Below, one piece after another: positions 1 to 6,036 of a DNA stretch of 13,115 bases. The stretch lies in assembly GCA_947629215.1 (NCBI GenBank), contig CANRCU010000035.1, positions 1 to 13,115 of the forward strand, read 5' to 3'. Both the position numbers and the translations under genes were made by a program. The DNA comes from an uncultured Clostridia bacterium (GTDB taxonomy: Bacteria; Bacillota; Clostridia; Lachnospirales; CAG-274). The stretch's first letter is position 1; each line of letters opens with the position of its first letter. Under the pieces are notes generated by a model that was given only the letters and a program-made list of their open reading frames with translations, searched no databases and was not told the origin of the DNA.

Positions 1-223
1 GTATGCACCAACAGTTATCGGGTATATTATTTATATCGGATATATCGTTTTGGGCGCTTTCGGCTATATCGGCAAGTATTCTTTTCGGACTTTCGGCAAT
101 GCCGTAGCCGCTTTCGCTCTCCAAAATGGCAAAGCCTATTATATTCACCGCAAAAACAAGCAGCGCTATATTTGCCGATGCAAACGAAAAGCACATAAAA
201 ATTTTAAATATTGTCTTGTTCAT
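1..223 (-). CDS. Sensor histidine kinase, N-terminal part (runs off window)
   Basis: Only the first 74 codons are present; the gene continues beyond position 1. The ATG at 221-223 lies inside the 3' end of the response regulator gene (stop 204-206), a 20-base overlap that implies translational coupling. A GGTGG site at 230-234 sits 6 bases before the ATG. The protein begins with a short basic stretch (MNKTIFKIF) and one hydrophobic helix at about residues 8-34. A polar, acidic segment follows (ESESGYGIAESPKR, then SAQNDISDINNIPDNCW), which looks like the start of an extracytoplasmic sensing loop. No HAMP, DHp or ATPase domain is in view, so the kinase call is an inference from position directly after an OmpR-family regulator plus the N-terminal membrane helix. 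If correct, it would sense an envelope signal and phosphorylate the neighbouring regulator. Confidence 0.75.
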   Translation of the reverse strand, partial: MNKTIFKIFMCFSFASANIALLVFAVNIIGFAILESESGYGIAESPKRILADIAESAQNDISDINNIPDNCWCI

Positions 224-920
224 CTTTTACCACCAGTCTGTAACCAAGCCCTTTGACCGTTATTATATGGACTGGCGACGAAGGCTTAAGCTCGGTCTTT
301 TCTCTTAAATGTCTGATATGCACGGGGAGTGTGTTTTCATATCCGTAATAGCCGTCGCCCCATGCAGCCATGCAGAGAGCGTCGTTTGTAACTATTTTAT
401 TTTTATTTTCATATAATTTTTTTATCAGCAAAAATTCTTTTGCCGTAAGGGATATTTCCTTGTCATTTTTTATTACAGCCGCTTTTTCAAGATCGACATA
501 TCTGTCCGCAAGCATTATTTTCGTGTCTGTTGTAGCTTTGCCGTAAGTACGCCTTAAAACGGCTTTTATCCGCAGCACAAGCTCACCTGTGAGAAACGGC
601 TTTACTATATAATCGTCTGCGCCCAGCCCAAGACCTTTTATCTTGTCTTCGGGTCTGCCTTTCGCTGTAAGAAAAATAACGGGCGCTGCCGAAAAATGCC
701 TTATATCTTCATAAAGAGAAAATCCGTCGCCGTCGGGGAGCATAATGTCAAGCACAAAAAGCGCTATCGGTTGTTCGTATGCTGTTTTCAACGCTTTAGC
801 GCAGCTGTCAGCCGTAAAAACATAGTCGAAACCTTCGCTTTGCAGAAGTTCCGAAAGCATTTTTCTTATATCTTTTTCGTCTTCTATCAAAAGTATCCTG
901 TATTTTCCAAATTCGTTCAT
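204..920 (-). CDS. OmpR-family DNA-binding response regulator
   Basis: A 238-residue two-component response regulator. The receiver domain (about 7-122) shows the acidic pair E13/D14, the phosphoacceptor D58 in LDIMLPDGDG, T85 in FLTAKG and K107 in the DDYIVKPF motif. The C-terminal winged-helix domain (about 134-232) has the typical SLTAKEFLLIKKL and VHIRHLREK segments and ends in ITVKGLGYRLV. I chose the ATG at 918-920 because an AGAGGTG site lies at 923-929; a TTG at 936-938 would add six residues but overlaps that site. The gene is co-transcribed with the overlapping histidine kinase and is divergent from a LanFEG-type ABC transporter, its most likely target by analogy with other peptide-resistance modules such as CprRK-CprABC. 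The ligand and regulon are not visible from the sequence. Confidence 0.93.
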   Translation of the reverse strand: MNEFGKYRILLIEDEKDIRKMLSELLQSEGFDYVFTADSCAKALKTAYEQPIALFVLDIMLPDGDGFSLYEDIRHFSAAPVIFLTAKGRPEDKIKGLGLGADDYIVKPFLTGELVLRIKAVLRRTYGKATTDTKIMLADRYVDLEKAAVIKNDKEISLTAKEFLLIKKLYENKNKIVTNDALCMAAWGDGYYGYENTLPVHIRHLREKTELKPSSPVHIITVKGLGYRLVVKDEQDNI

Positions 921-956
921 ATAAGCACCTCTTGACAATGATAACTTGCAGATAAG

Positions 957-985
957 ATTATAACATATAGACGTGCTATTTAAAA
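957..985 (-). promoter_or_regulatory. Candidate sigma-A promoter of the response regulator-kinase operon
   Basis: On the minus strand a perfect TATAAT (957-962) is preceded by TG-T, giving an extended -10 of the form TGnTATAAT. A weak -35 (TTTTAA, 980-985) lies at 17-bp spacing. Transcription would start near 950, about 30 bases before the regulator's ATG. The poor -35 box fits either dependence on the extended -10 or activation by the regulator itself. Confidence 0.6.
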
Positions 986-999
986 GAGCATAGAAAAAT

Positions 1000-1014
1000 T
1001 TAATGTTAACTTAA
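1000..1014. promoter_or_regulatory. Candidate response-regulator operator (TTAA cluster)
   Basis: Three TTAA tetramers occur in 15 bp (1000-1003, 1006-1009, 1011-1014) within TTAATGTTAACTTAA, in the gap between the divergent regulator and transporter operons. OmpR-family regulators commonly bind short AT-rich direct repeats upstream of the transporter they control. The motif is also the kind of thing an AT-rich spacer produces by chance, so this is a positional guess. Confidence 0.25.
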
Positions 1015-1083
1015 AGTAAAAACAAGATAAATTGAATGTAAATATATTATTATCGTTTTATCAAACTTTAAGGAGGCAAATTT

Positions 1084-1815
1084 ATGAATGAGATCGTTGA
1101 AACAAAGAAACTGACCAAGGTATACGGCGGAAAGGTCTGTGTGGACGGTATTGATATGTCGGTGGAGAAAGGCAGGATATACGGTCTTTTAGGTCCGAAT
1201 GGGGCGGGGAAAAGCACAACGCTTAAAATGCTTTTGGGGCTTGTACGTCCGAATATGGGTGAAATAAAAATATTCGGCACTATCTTTTCACCTAAGACAA
1301 AAACGGAAATTTTAAAAGATATAGGCTCACTTATAGAAAGCCCGTCTTATTACGGGCATCTTACGGCAAGGGAAAATTTGAGAATATATACAACGATATT
1401 GTCACTGCCCGAAAAAAATATAGACGAGGTATTGCGTATAGTACGCCTTGACGGTCAGGAGAACAAAAAGACTTCGGCTTATTCGCTGGGCATGAAACAG
1501 AGATTGGGCATAGCATCGGCGCTTTTGTCTTTCCCGAAACTGCTTATACTTGACGAGCCGACAAACGGGCTTGATCCCGCAGGCATAAAAGAGATAAGAG
1601 AGCTTATTTTGTCGCTGCCGAAAAAATACGGTATGACAGTGATAGTTTCAAGCCATTTGTTATCCGAGATAGACAAGCTTGCAGACGATGTCGGCATAAT
1701 ATCAAACGGCAGGCTCGTTTATCAGGGGTCGCTTGAGGCGCTGCACGGGTACGACAGCCAAAAGTCGCTTGAAGAAATATTTATCGGTCTGACGGGAGGT
1801 GTCGGCAGTTTATGA
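1084..1815 (+). CDS. LanF/BcrA-type ABC transporter ATP-binding protein
   Basis: A 243-residue ABC ATPase that powers the two permeases encoded immediately downstream. Visible motifs are an A-loop Tyr14, Walker A GPNGAGKST (37-45), a signature helix degenerated to YSLGMKQR (133-140), Walker B LLILDEPTNGLDP (153-165) and H-loop His191. The Q-loop position carries Glu85 (LIESPSYY) instead of Gln; this E-loop is a known feature of lantibiotic-immunity (LanF) and related BcrA-type ATPases. The start has a perfect AAGGAGG at 1070-1076 with 7-base spacing. The stop overlaps the next gene in an ATGA, implying coupling. The likely role is export of, or self-protection against, cationic or lantibiotic-type antimicrobial peptides, supported by the divergent two-component genes. 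Substrate is unknown. No peptide precursor or modification gene is seen nearby, so resistance is more likely than producer immunity. Confidence 0.9.
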   Translation: MNEIVETKKLTKVYGGKVCVDGIDMSVEKGRIYGLLGPNGAGKSTTLKMLLGLVRPNMGEIKIFGTIFSPKTKTEILKDIGSLIESPSYYGHLTARENLRIYTTILSLPEKNIDEVLRIVRLDGQENKKTSAYSLGMKQRLGIASALLSFPKLLILDEPTNGLDPAGIKEIRELILSLPKKYGMTVIVSSHLLSEIDKLADDVGIISNGRLVYQGSLEALHGYDSQKSLEEIFIGLTGGVGSL

Positions 1816-2579
1816 TAACTTTGATAAAATGTGAGCTGAAAAAGCTGAAGGGAAGATATTTTTTTGTGATGTCGGCTGTTTTTATAATGTTGTATCTTGC
1901 ATGGGTGATGCACGGATATGACAAACCGAGCGAAGCCGATCTGAAATTCGGCTGGAAATTGCTGCTTTATCAGCTTCCTCTTATAAATACGATATTGCTG
2001 CCTTTTATTTGCAGTGTGACGGCGTCAAGGCTTTGCGAAACGGAACACAGCGGAAATATGCTCAAACAGTTGTGTACATTGACTTCAAGGGGAAGGCTGT
2101 TTGATGCAAAACTGTTTTTGGGTATTTTGTCTGTTGGTATATCGGTAGCTGTGATGTGGGTATGTATAGTGATGTTGGGCTTTATAAAAGGCTTTTGGGG
2201 TAAATTTCCCGTTGATTTGTATATTAAATATCTTATTTTTACACTTTTGCCCACTTTTGAAATTTACATTTTACAGCATTCGCTTGCGCTGTGTTTCAAA
2301 AATCAGTCGGTCGGATTTTTTACGGGTATAGCAGGAGAATTTGCAGGCGTTTTCTCAATTTTTTTGCAAAATGTACCTTGGCTGAGAAAGCTGCTTATCT
2401 GGGGACATTACGGCGCATTGGATCTTATGGGTATGTACGGTTGGACAAAGGAAACAAAATTTGAAAACGTGTATTTTGTTACATATGATATAAGCCCAAT
2501 ATTTATAATTTTTATAATAGCATCGACTGTTTTAATATATCTGTTCGGCAGATATATGTTTGAAAGAAAGGAGTTGTAA
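1812..2579 (+). CDS. ABC-2 type permease, LanE/MutE-like (first subunit)
   Basis: A 255-residue membrane protein with six predicted helices at about 16-34, 52-70, 100-124, 138-160, 166-188 and 228-247, the usual layout of LanE/LanG and BcrB permeases. A conserved-type cytoplasmic segment between helices 2 and 3 includes ETEHSGN (76-82), which in this family precedes the contact region for the ATPase. Its ATG at 1812 overlaps the ATPase stop codon (ATGA), so translation is coupled. Together with the ATPase and the next permease it should form a heteromeric exporter in the cytoplasmic membrane. The assignment to the lantibiotic-immunity group rests on size, helix number, pairing with a second permease and the ATPase type, not on a substrate motif. 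Confidence 0.83.
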   Translation: MITLIKCELKKLKGRYFFVMSAVFIMLYLAWVMHGYDKPSEADLKFGWKLLLYQLPLINTILLPFICSVTASRLCETEHSGNMLKQLCTLTSRGRLFDAKLFLGILSVGISVAVMWVCIVMLGFIKGFWGKFPVDLYIKYLIFTLLPTFEIYILQHSLALCFKNQSVGFFTGIAGEFAGVFSIFLQNVPWLRKLLIWGHYGALDLMGMYGWTKETKFENVYFVTYDISPIFIIFIIASTVLIYLFGRYMFERKEL

Positions 2580-2581
2580 GT

Positions 2582-3310
2582 ATGTTTTTTAAACTGTTAA
2601 AAGCGGAAAAAATGAAACTTCGGCATTCTCCCGTATGGATAGCTTTTCTTATACTGCCTGTTATACCCGCAATTCTTGGGACAGCAAATTATCTCTGCAA
2701 TATTGAGATACTTAAAAAAGAATGGTACAGCCTATGGACACAGCATACATTATTCACCTGTTATTTTTTTCTGCCGATACTTATAGGTATTTTTTGTTCG
2801 TATCTTATGCATATTGAATATACCGAAGGTAATCTGAATAAACTGCTCACAATGCCTGTTTTGGGCAGGACGGTCTTTTTGTCAAAACTGACTGTCGCTT
2901 CGGTAATGGTGTTGATAAGCGAAACGGAAATAGGCTTATTGTTTGCCGTTTCGGGGAAAATTGCAGGGATAGTATCTCCTTTTCCGTTAAAAAGCGTTCT
3001 TTTATGGTGCGGCTTGGGAACGCTTGGCGGTATGGCTGTGGTATCCGTTCAGCTTTTGTTATCGGTCTTTATCAAAAGTTTTGCGGCACCTGTTGCTTTA
3101 TCTCTTATAGGCGGGATCTCGGGGCTTGCGTTTCTTGCAAAAGACCTTGGAGATATGTGGATATATTCTCTTGTGGATTACGGTATGAATGCAAATTCAC
3201 CGCAGCAGTTAACGGAAAACGGCTATATCCCGTTTATTGCGGTCTGTGTTTTTTATATTGCAATATTTACCGCCGCAGGGAGCTTTGCTTTTTCGCATAA
3301 AGACCGTTAA
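2582..3310 (+). CDS. ABC-2 type permease, LanG/MutG-like (second subunit)
   Basis: A 242-residue membrane protein with six predicted helices at about 17-36, 57-77, 103-127, 138-162, 167-187 and 217-237. The loop after helix 2 contains HIEYTEGNLNKLLTMPV (77-93), a strong match to the E-x-x-x-G-x-x-K-x-L-L-x-x-P pattern of LanG/BcrB-type permeases. The gene starts two bases after the first permease's stop, with AAAGGAG just upstream of the ATG. It is the last gene of the transporter operon and is followed at once by a hairpin. It presumably pairs with the first permease as the membrane channel. The two permeases are only distantly similar to each other. Confidence 0.83.
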   Translation: MFFKLLKAEKMKLRHSPVWIAFLILPVIPAILGTANYLCNIEILKKEWYSLWTQHTLFTCYFFLPILIGIFCSYLMHIEYTEGNLNKLLTMPVLGRTVFLSKLTVASVMVLISETEIGLLFAVSGKIAGIVSPFPLKSVLLWCGLGTLGGMAVVSVQLLLSVFIKSFAAPVALSLIGGISGLAFLAKDLGDMWIYSLVDYGMNANSPQQLTENGYIPFIAVCVFYIAIFTAAGSFAFSHKDR

Positions 3311-3315
3311 AAAAC

Positions 3316-3350
3316 AAAGGCGGCTCGGAAAAAACTCCGCTGCCGCTTTT
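3316..3350. terminator. Bidirectional rho-independent terminator between convergent operons
   Basis: A GC-rich stem pairs 3316-3324 with 3342-3350 (GGCGGC against GCCGC with A/T flanks and one wobble), with an inner CGGA/TCCG stem. On the minus strand it is followed by TTTGTTTTTT, a good U-tract, so it most convincingly ends the tilS operon. On the plus strand the tail is only TTTT, so termination of the transporter operon is plausible but weaker. It lies six bases after the second permease's stop. Confidence 0.75.
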
Positions 3351-3359
3351 GTAATTAAC

Positions 3360-3400
3360 AAGGGTGTAAGTTTCCGCTCAAAGCCGAAACTTATGCCCTT
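3360..3400. repeat. 15-bp inverted repeat directly after the hydrolase gene
   Basis: Arms 3360-3374 and 3386-3400 pair over 15 positions (AAGGGTGTAAGTTTC with GAAACTTATGCCCTT) with only two G-U wobbles and an 11-base loop. It begins four bases past the hydrolase stop codon on the minus strand and has no good U-tract. It may protect the mRNA 3' end or assist the neighbouring terminator. Confidence 0.65.
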
Positions 3401-3403
3401 AGA

Positions 3404-3997
3404 TCAGATAATATCTATTTCATCGCCCGGCAATATTATCATAGCCGAAGAAGCGGAGAAAAGTTTTGCTCTTTCCGTATCGAACAATTTGCCGGGGGCG
3501 ATATGCACGGGAATTGTATGTTTTGCCTTTATTATTTCCGCGCATTTTACCGCCTCGGGAACGTCCATATTATAAATGCCGTCTGCGGGGAGAAAGGCAT
3601 AGTCTATATGTCTGTCGGCAAGTTCTTTCATCTGCTCGGTTTCAGATGTATCGCCTGCGAAATACAAAAGTTTCTCGTCTGCTTTTATAAGATAACCGAC
3701 ACATTCGTTTTTGGGGTGGTTTTTATTGTAAGCCTGTACAGCCTCGATATGCGCCCCGTAAATATCAAGCGTGTTGTAAACGCCGTTTTTCAATGCGTCC
3801 GTATTCTGATATATAACACAGTCCTTTGCGTGCGGCGGCTTGTTTATCTCGGTGTGGTCATAATGCTGATGTGTTACAAGAATAAGATCGGCAGGCTTGT
3901 CGTAGCCTTCACCCGCAAACGGATCTATGTATATCACTTTCCCGTTGTCAAGCGTCAGTCTTAAACTGCCATGCCCCTGAAATAATACTTTTGCCAT
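3404..3997 (-). CDS. Small metallo-beta-lactamase-fold hydrolase
   Basis: A 197-residue metal-dependent hydrolase of the compact MBL type (Lactamase_B_3/UlaG-like group). The signature HxHxDH is HQHYDH at 43-48. Further likely metal ligands are D116 in YFAGDTSE and H165 in IPVHIAP. The N-terminal IYIDPF segment (22-27) and the AYN segment (89-91) are typical of this subfamily. No signal peptide or membrane segment is seen, so it is cytoplasmic. The start has AAGGAGG at 4006-4012 with 8-base spacing. It sits 24 bases downstream of hpt in the tilS-hpt operon and is probably co-transcribed. Natural substrate is unknown; family members act on varied phosphoesters, lactones and nucleotides, so the purine salvage neighbour is only a weak hint. 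Confidence 0.85.
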   Translation of the reverse strand: MAKVLFQGHGSLRLTLDNGKVIYIDPFAGEGYDKPADLILVTHQHYDHTEINKPPHAKDCVIYQNTDALKNGVYNTLDIYGAHIEAVQAYNKNHPKNECVGYLIKADEKLLYFAGDTSETEQMKELADRHIDYAFLPADGIYNMDVPEAVKCAEIIKAKHTIPVHIAPGKLFDTERAKLFSASSAMIILPGDEIDII

Positions 3998-4021
3998 AAC
4001 CTATACCTCCTTGAAATGTGT

Positions 4022-4540
4022 TTATTGTTCCAGAACGCCTATATAAGGCAGATTTCTGTATTTCTGATCGTGGTCAAGCCCATAGCCGACTATAAATTTG
4101 TCTGGAATGGTAAAACCGACATAGTCAGCCGAAATATCCACAATGCGTCTGTCGGGCTTGTCCAGCAGCGTCACAAGCTTAATTGAGGCAGGCTCTTGCG
4201 CTTTGAGCTGTTCGTGAAGAAATTTGAGCGTTCTGCCCGTATCAAGAATATCTTCCGTAACGATGATATGCTTTCCTTTGACCGAACATTCCAACGGATA
4301 TTTCATTTTCAGCTTGCCTGTCGATTCGGTGCCGTCATAACTGGATATTCGTACAAATTCAAGCCTTGTATCAAGCGTCAGCTTTCTTATAAGGTCGGCT
4401 GTAAAAACAACTGCGCCTTTGAGAGTGCATAACATGGTCACGGTTTCGCCCGAATAACATTCGGAAAGCTGTGCAGCCAGTTCGTCTACACGTTTTTTTA
4501 TCTTTTCCTCGGATATAAGTACAGAAATTTTTTCGTTCAT
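4022..4540 (-). CDS. hpt: Hypoxanthine phosphoribosyltransferase
   Basis: A 172-residue type I phosphoribosyltransferase that makes IMP or GMP from hypoxanthine or guanine and PRPP in purine salvage. It shows the LKG loop (40-42), the flexible-loop SSYDG (66-70), the PRPP-binding VTEDILDTGRTL (94-105) with the acidic pair E96/D97, a DKPDRR segment, and the C-terminal base-binding region ending YIGVLEQ. Length is normal for bacterial Hpt (about 175-185). The start ATG (4538-4540) overlaps the tilS stop in an ATGA, so the two are translationally coupled. The tilS-hpt pair is the classical Firmicutes order. Confidence 0.95.
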   Translation of the reverse strand: MNEKISVLISEEKIKKRVDELAAQLSECYSGETVTMLCTLKGAVVFTADLIRKLTLDTRLEFVRISSYDGTESTGKLKMKYPLECSVKGKHIIVTEDILDTGRTLKFLHEQLKAQEPASIKLVTLLDKPDRRIVDISADYVGFTIPDKFIVGYGLDHDQKYRNLPYIGVLEQ

Positions 4541-5829
4541 TGCTCTCCCTCCCGTATATATAAAAAATAATTAGGTGCCGAAAATTTGTTTTTCATACCT
4601 TCGATATAGTATATGTTTTTGCCTTCCGCAAGCAGCAGCAGAGTATCTCTTTGAGATACGGGTATTTTCTTATCTATAAGGTGCTTTTTAAGTTTCATGC
4701 ATTTGTTGTCGCCGCGGATAAAAACATCACCGCTTTTTCGGGTGCGAATATGCCACTCGGGTCCTTTTTTTTCGCAGAAAATTCCGATAGGTTTTTCGGT
4801 TGCATATTTTTGCCTTGAAATAATGTATTCTCTGCCGTTTATCTTAACGGGGCTGTCATAATCAAGAATAATATCCGTATCCGAGTTATCTGTTGAAAAC
4901 ACGATATTGTCATATTCACGAAAAACGGTAAGCCCTTTTGGCAGCATTATCTTTTTGCCGCTTGGGCGGTACAGAAGTTCGCGTATCAGCTCTATATGTT
5001 CAAGGCCTATATCTTTAAGACCGACGGAATTTTCGCATGCAAGCCGCAGTACACGGTATAATATGGGCAAGTCAAGCTGTTTTAATCCTTCGGCGGAAAG
5101 TCCGCCGCCGCTGCGGCAGTTTTCATACGCCTGTCGAGCCGTTTTTTCCAAAAAGGCGTTTTCCTGTCGGAAAATTCGCGCGCTTTTACCGAGTATATCT
5201 ACAGTATTGGGGTTTATTTCCTCCAACAGCGGCAGCACAAGGCGGCGTATCTTGTTGCGGGTATAGTCGGTTTCAAGATTTGTTTCGTCAATGCAATAGT
5301 CAAGACCGTTTTCGCGGCAGTATGTTTCAATTTCGTTTCTGCTGCACATTATAAGCGGACGAATGATATTGCCCCTGACGGGCAGTATACCCGCAAGTCC
5401 TTTTATGCCCGTGCCGCGGCAAAGCCGCATTATCATTGTTTCGGCATTGTCGTTAAGATTGTGAGCAACGGCTGTTTTATCGGCGTTAATGTTGTCAAAT
5501 GCAAGATAGCGCTGCTGTCTGCCCGCTTCTTCAAGCGTGAGCGAATTTTCGGCGGCGGTTTTTTTTACATCTATACTGAATACTTTAAGCGGAAGACTAT
5601 GCTTTTTGCAGAAATCTTCGACAAAACGCTGGTCATTCAAAGCGCCCGTTGTGCGGATATTGTGATTTACGTGTACAGCCGTCAATTCAAGCGAATATTC
5701 GTCTTTTAGCCCAAGCAGTATATGAGCAAGGCTGACGCTGTCTGCTCCACCCGAAAGCCCAATTACAACGCTGTCACCGTGTTTGAGCATATTAAATTTT
5801 TTTATAGTTTCAATGACCTTTTCTTTCAT
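4537..5829 (-). CDS. tilS: tRNA(Ile)-lysidine synthetase
   Basis: A 430-residue ATP-dependent enzyme that converts the wobble cytidine of the CAU-anticodon tRNA-Ile to lysidine, letting it read AUA. The PP-loop motif SGGADS is at 26-31. The N-type ATP pyrophosphatase domain continues with AVHVNHNIR and the AVAHNLNDNAETMIMRLCRGTG region. A C-terminal TilS_C-like domain is recognisable from RTRKSGDVFIR to YLKK-type residues (KCMKLKKHLIDKKIP) near the end. Length is slightly short of the usual 440-480. This enzyme is essential, and the window uses ATA codons very heavily. The ribosome site is weak (GGTG, 6 bases before the ATG). It is the first gene of the tilS-hpt-hydrolase operon. Confidence 0.95.
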   Translation of the reverse strand: MKEKVIETIKKFNMLKHGDSVVIGLSGGADSVSLAHILLGLKDEYSLELTAVHVNHNIRTTGALNDQRFVEDFCKKHSLPLKVFSIDVKKTAAENSLTLEEAGRQQRYLAFDNINADKTAVAHNLNDNAETMIMRLCRGTGIKGLAGILPVRGNIIRPLIMCSRNEIETYCRENGLDYCIDETNLETDYTRNKIRRLVLPLLEEINPNTVDILGKSARIFRQENAFLEKTARQAYENCRSGGGLSAEGLKQLDLPILYRVLRLACENSVGLKDIGLEHIELIRELLYRPSGKKIMLPKGLTVFREYDNIVFSTDNSDTDIILDYDSPVKINGREYIISRQKYATEKPIGIFCEKKGPEWHIRTRKSGDVFIRGDNKCMKLKKHLIDKKIPVSQRDTLLLLAEGKNIYYIEGMKNKFSAPNYFLYIREGEQ

Positions 5830-5884
5830 TTTTTACACCATATCAACGATATTTGTACGACGGCGGTTTTGAGTTTATATAATT

Positions 5885-5913
5885 ATTATATATTTGCGAA
5901 CGCAAAATGTCAA
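5885..5913 (-). promoter_or_regulatory. Perfect-consensus sigma-A promoter of the tilS operon
   Basis: On the minus strand a perfect TTGACA (5908-5913) and a perfect TATAAT (5885-5890) are separated by exactly 17 bp. Transcription should start near 5878, about 50 bases upstream of the tilS ATG. Both boxes being perfect is uncommon for a housekeeping operon and usually implies either high output or repression by a bound factor. Confidence 0.85.
5893..5906. promoter_or_regulatory. Palindrome inside the tilS promoter spacer (candidate operator)
   Basis: TTTGCGAACGCAAA is a perfect inverted repeat with 6-bp arms around a 2-bp centre, lying wholly between the -35 and -10 boxes of the tilS promoter. 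A dimeric repressor bound here would block RNA polymerase. It does not match the clostridial or Bacillus LexA box (GAAC-N4-GTTC). No regulator is identified. Confidence 0.4.
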
Positions 5914-5972
5914 ATTTTTCGGAGGTGTAATGTAAAAAAATGCCGTTCATACAAAAAAATATAAGTTTTATC

Positions 5973-6001
5973 TTTACAAATCGCCTGTAAAAAGGTATAA
6001 T
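5973..6001 (+). promoter_or_regulatory. Sigma-A promoter of ileS
   Basis: TTTACA (5973-5978) and a perfect TATAAT (5996-6001) are separated by 17 bp. The predicted start near 6008 gives an untranslated leader of only about 30 bases before the ileS start codon, too short for a T-box. Confidence 0.8.
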
Positions 6002-6036
6002 AAACAATAGTATATTACTTTTTAGGAGGTTATATT

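Noticed and set aside
921..938. Upstream TTG start adding six residues to the response regulator
   Set aside because: The TTG has no ribosome site of its own and the extension covers the AGAGGTG that serves the ATG at 918-920; the receiver domain begins normally from that ATG.
3237..3964. Plus-strand open frames over the hydrolase gene
   Set aside because: They cross the convergent terminator and lie antisense to a hydrolase with an intact metal motif and a strong ribosome site.
5893..5906. LexA (SOS) box in the tilS promoter
   Set aside because: The palindrome is TTTGCG-N2-CGCAAA and lacks the GAAC-N4-GTTC spacing of Firmicutes LexA sites.
5830..6036. T-box riboswitch for ileS
   Set aside because: I found no T-box core of the TGGnACCGCG type, and the best promoter leaves too little leader.
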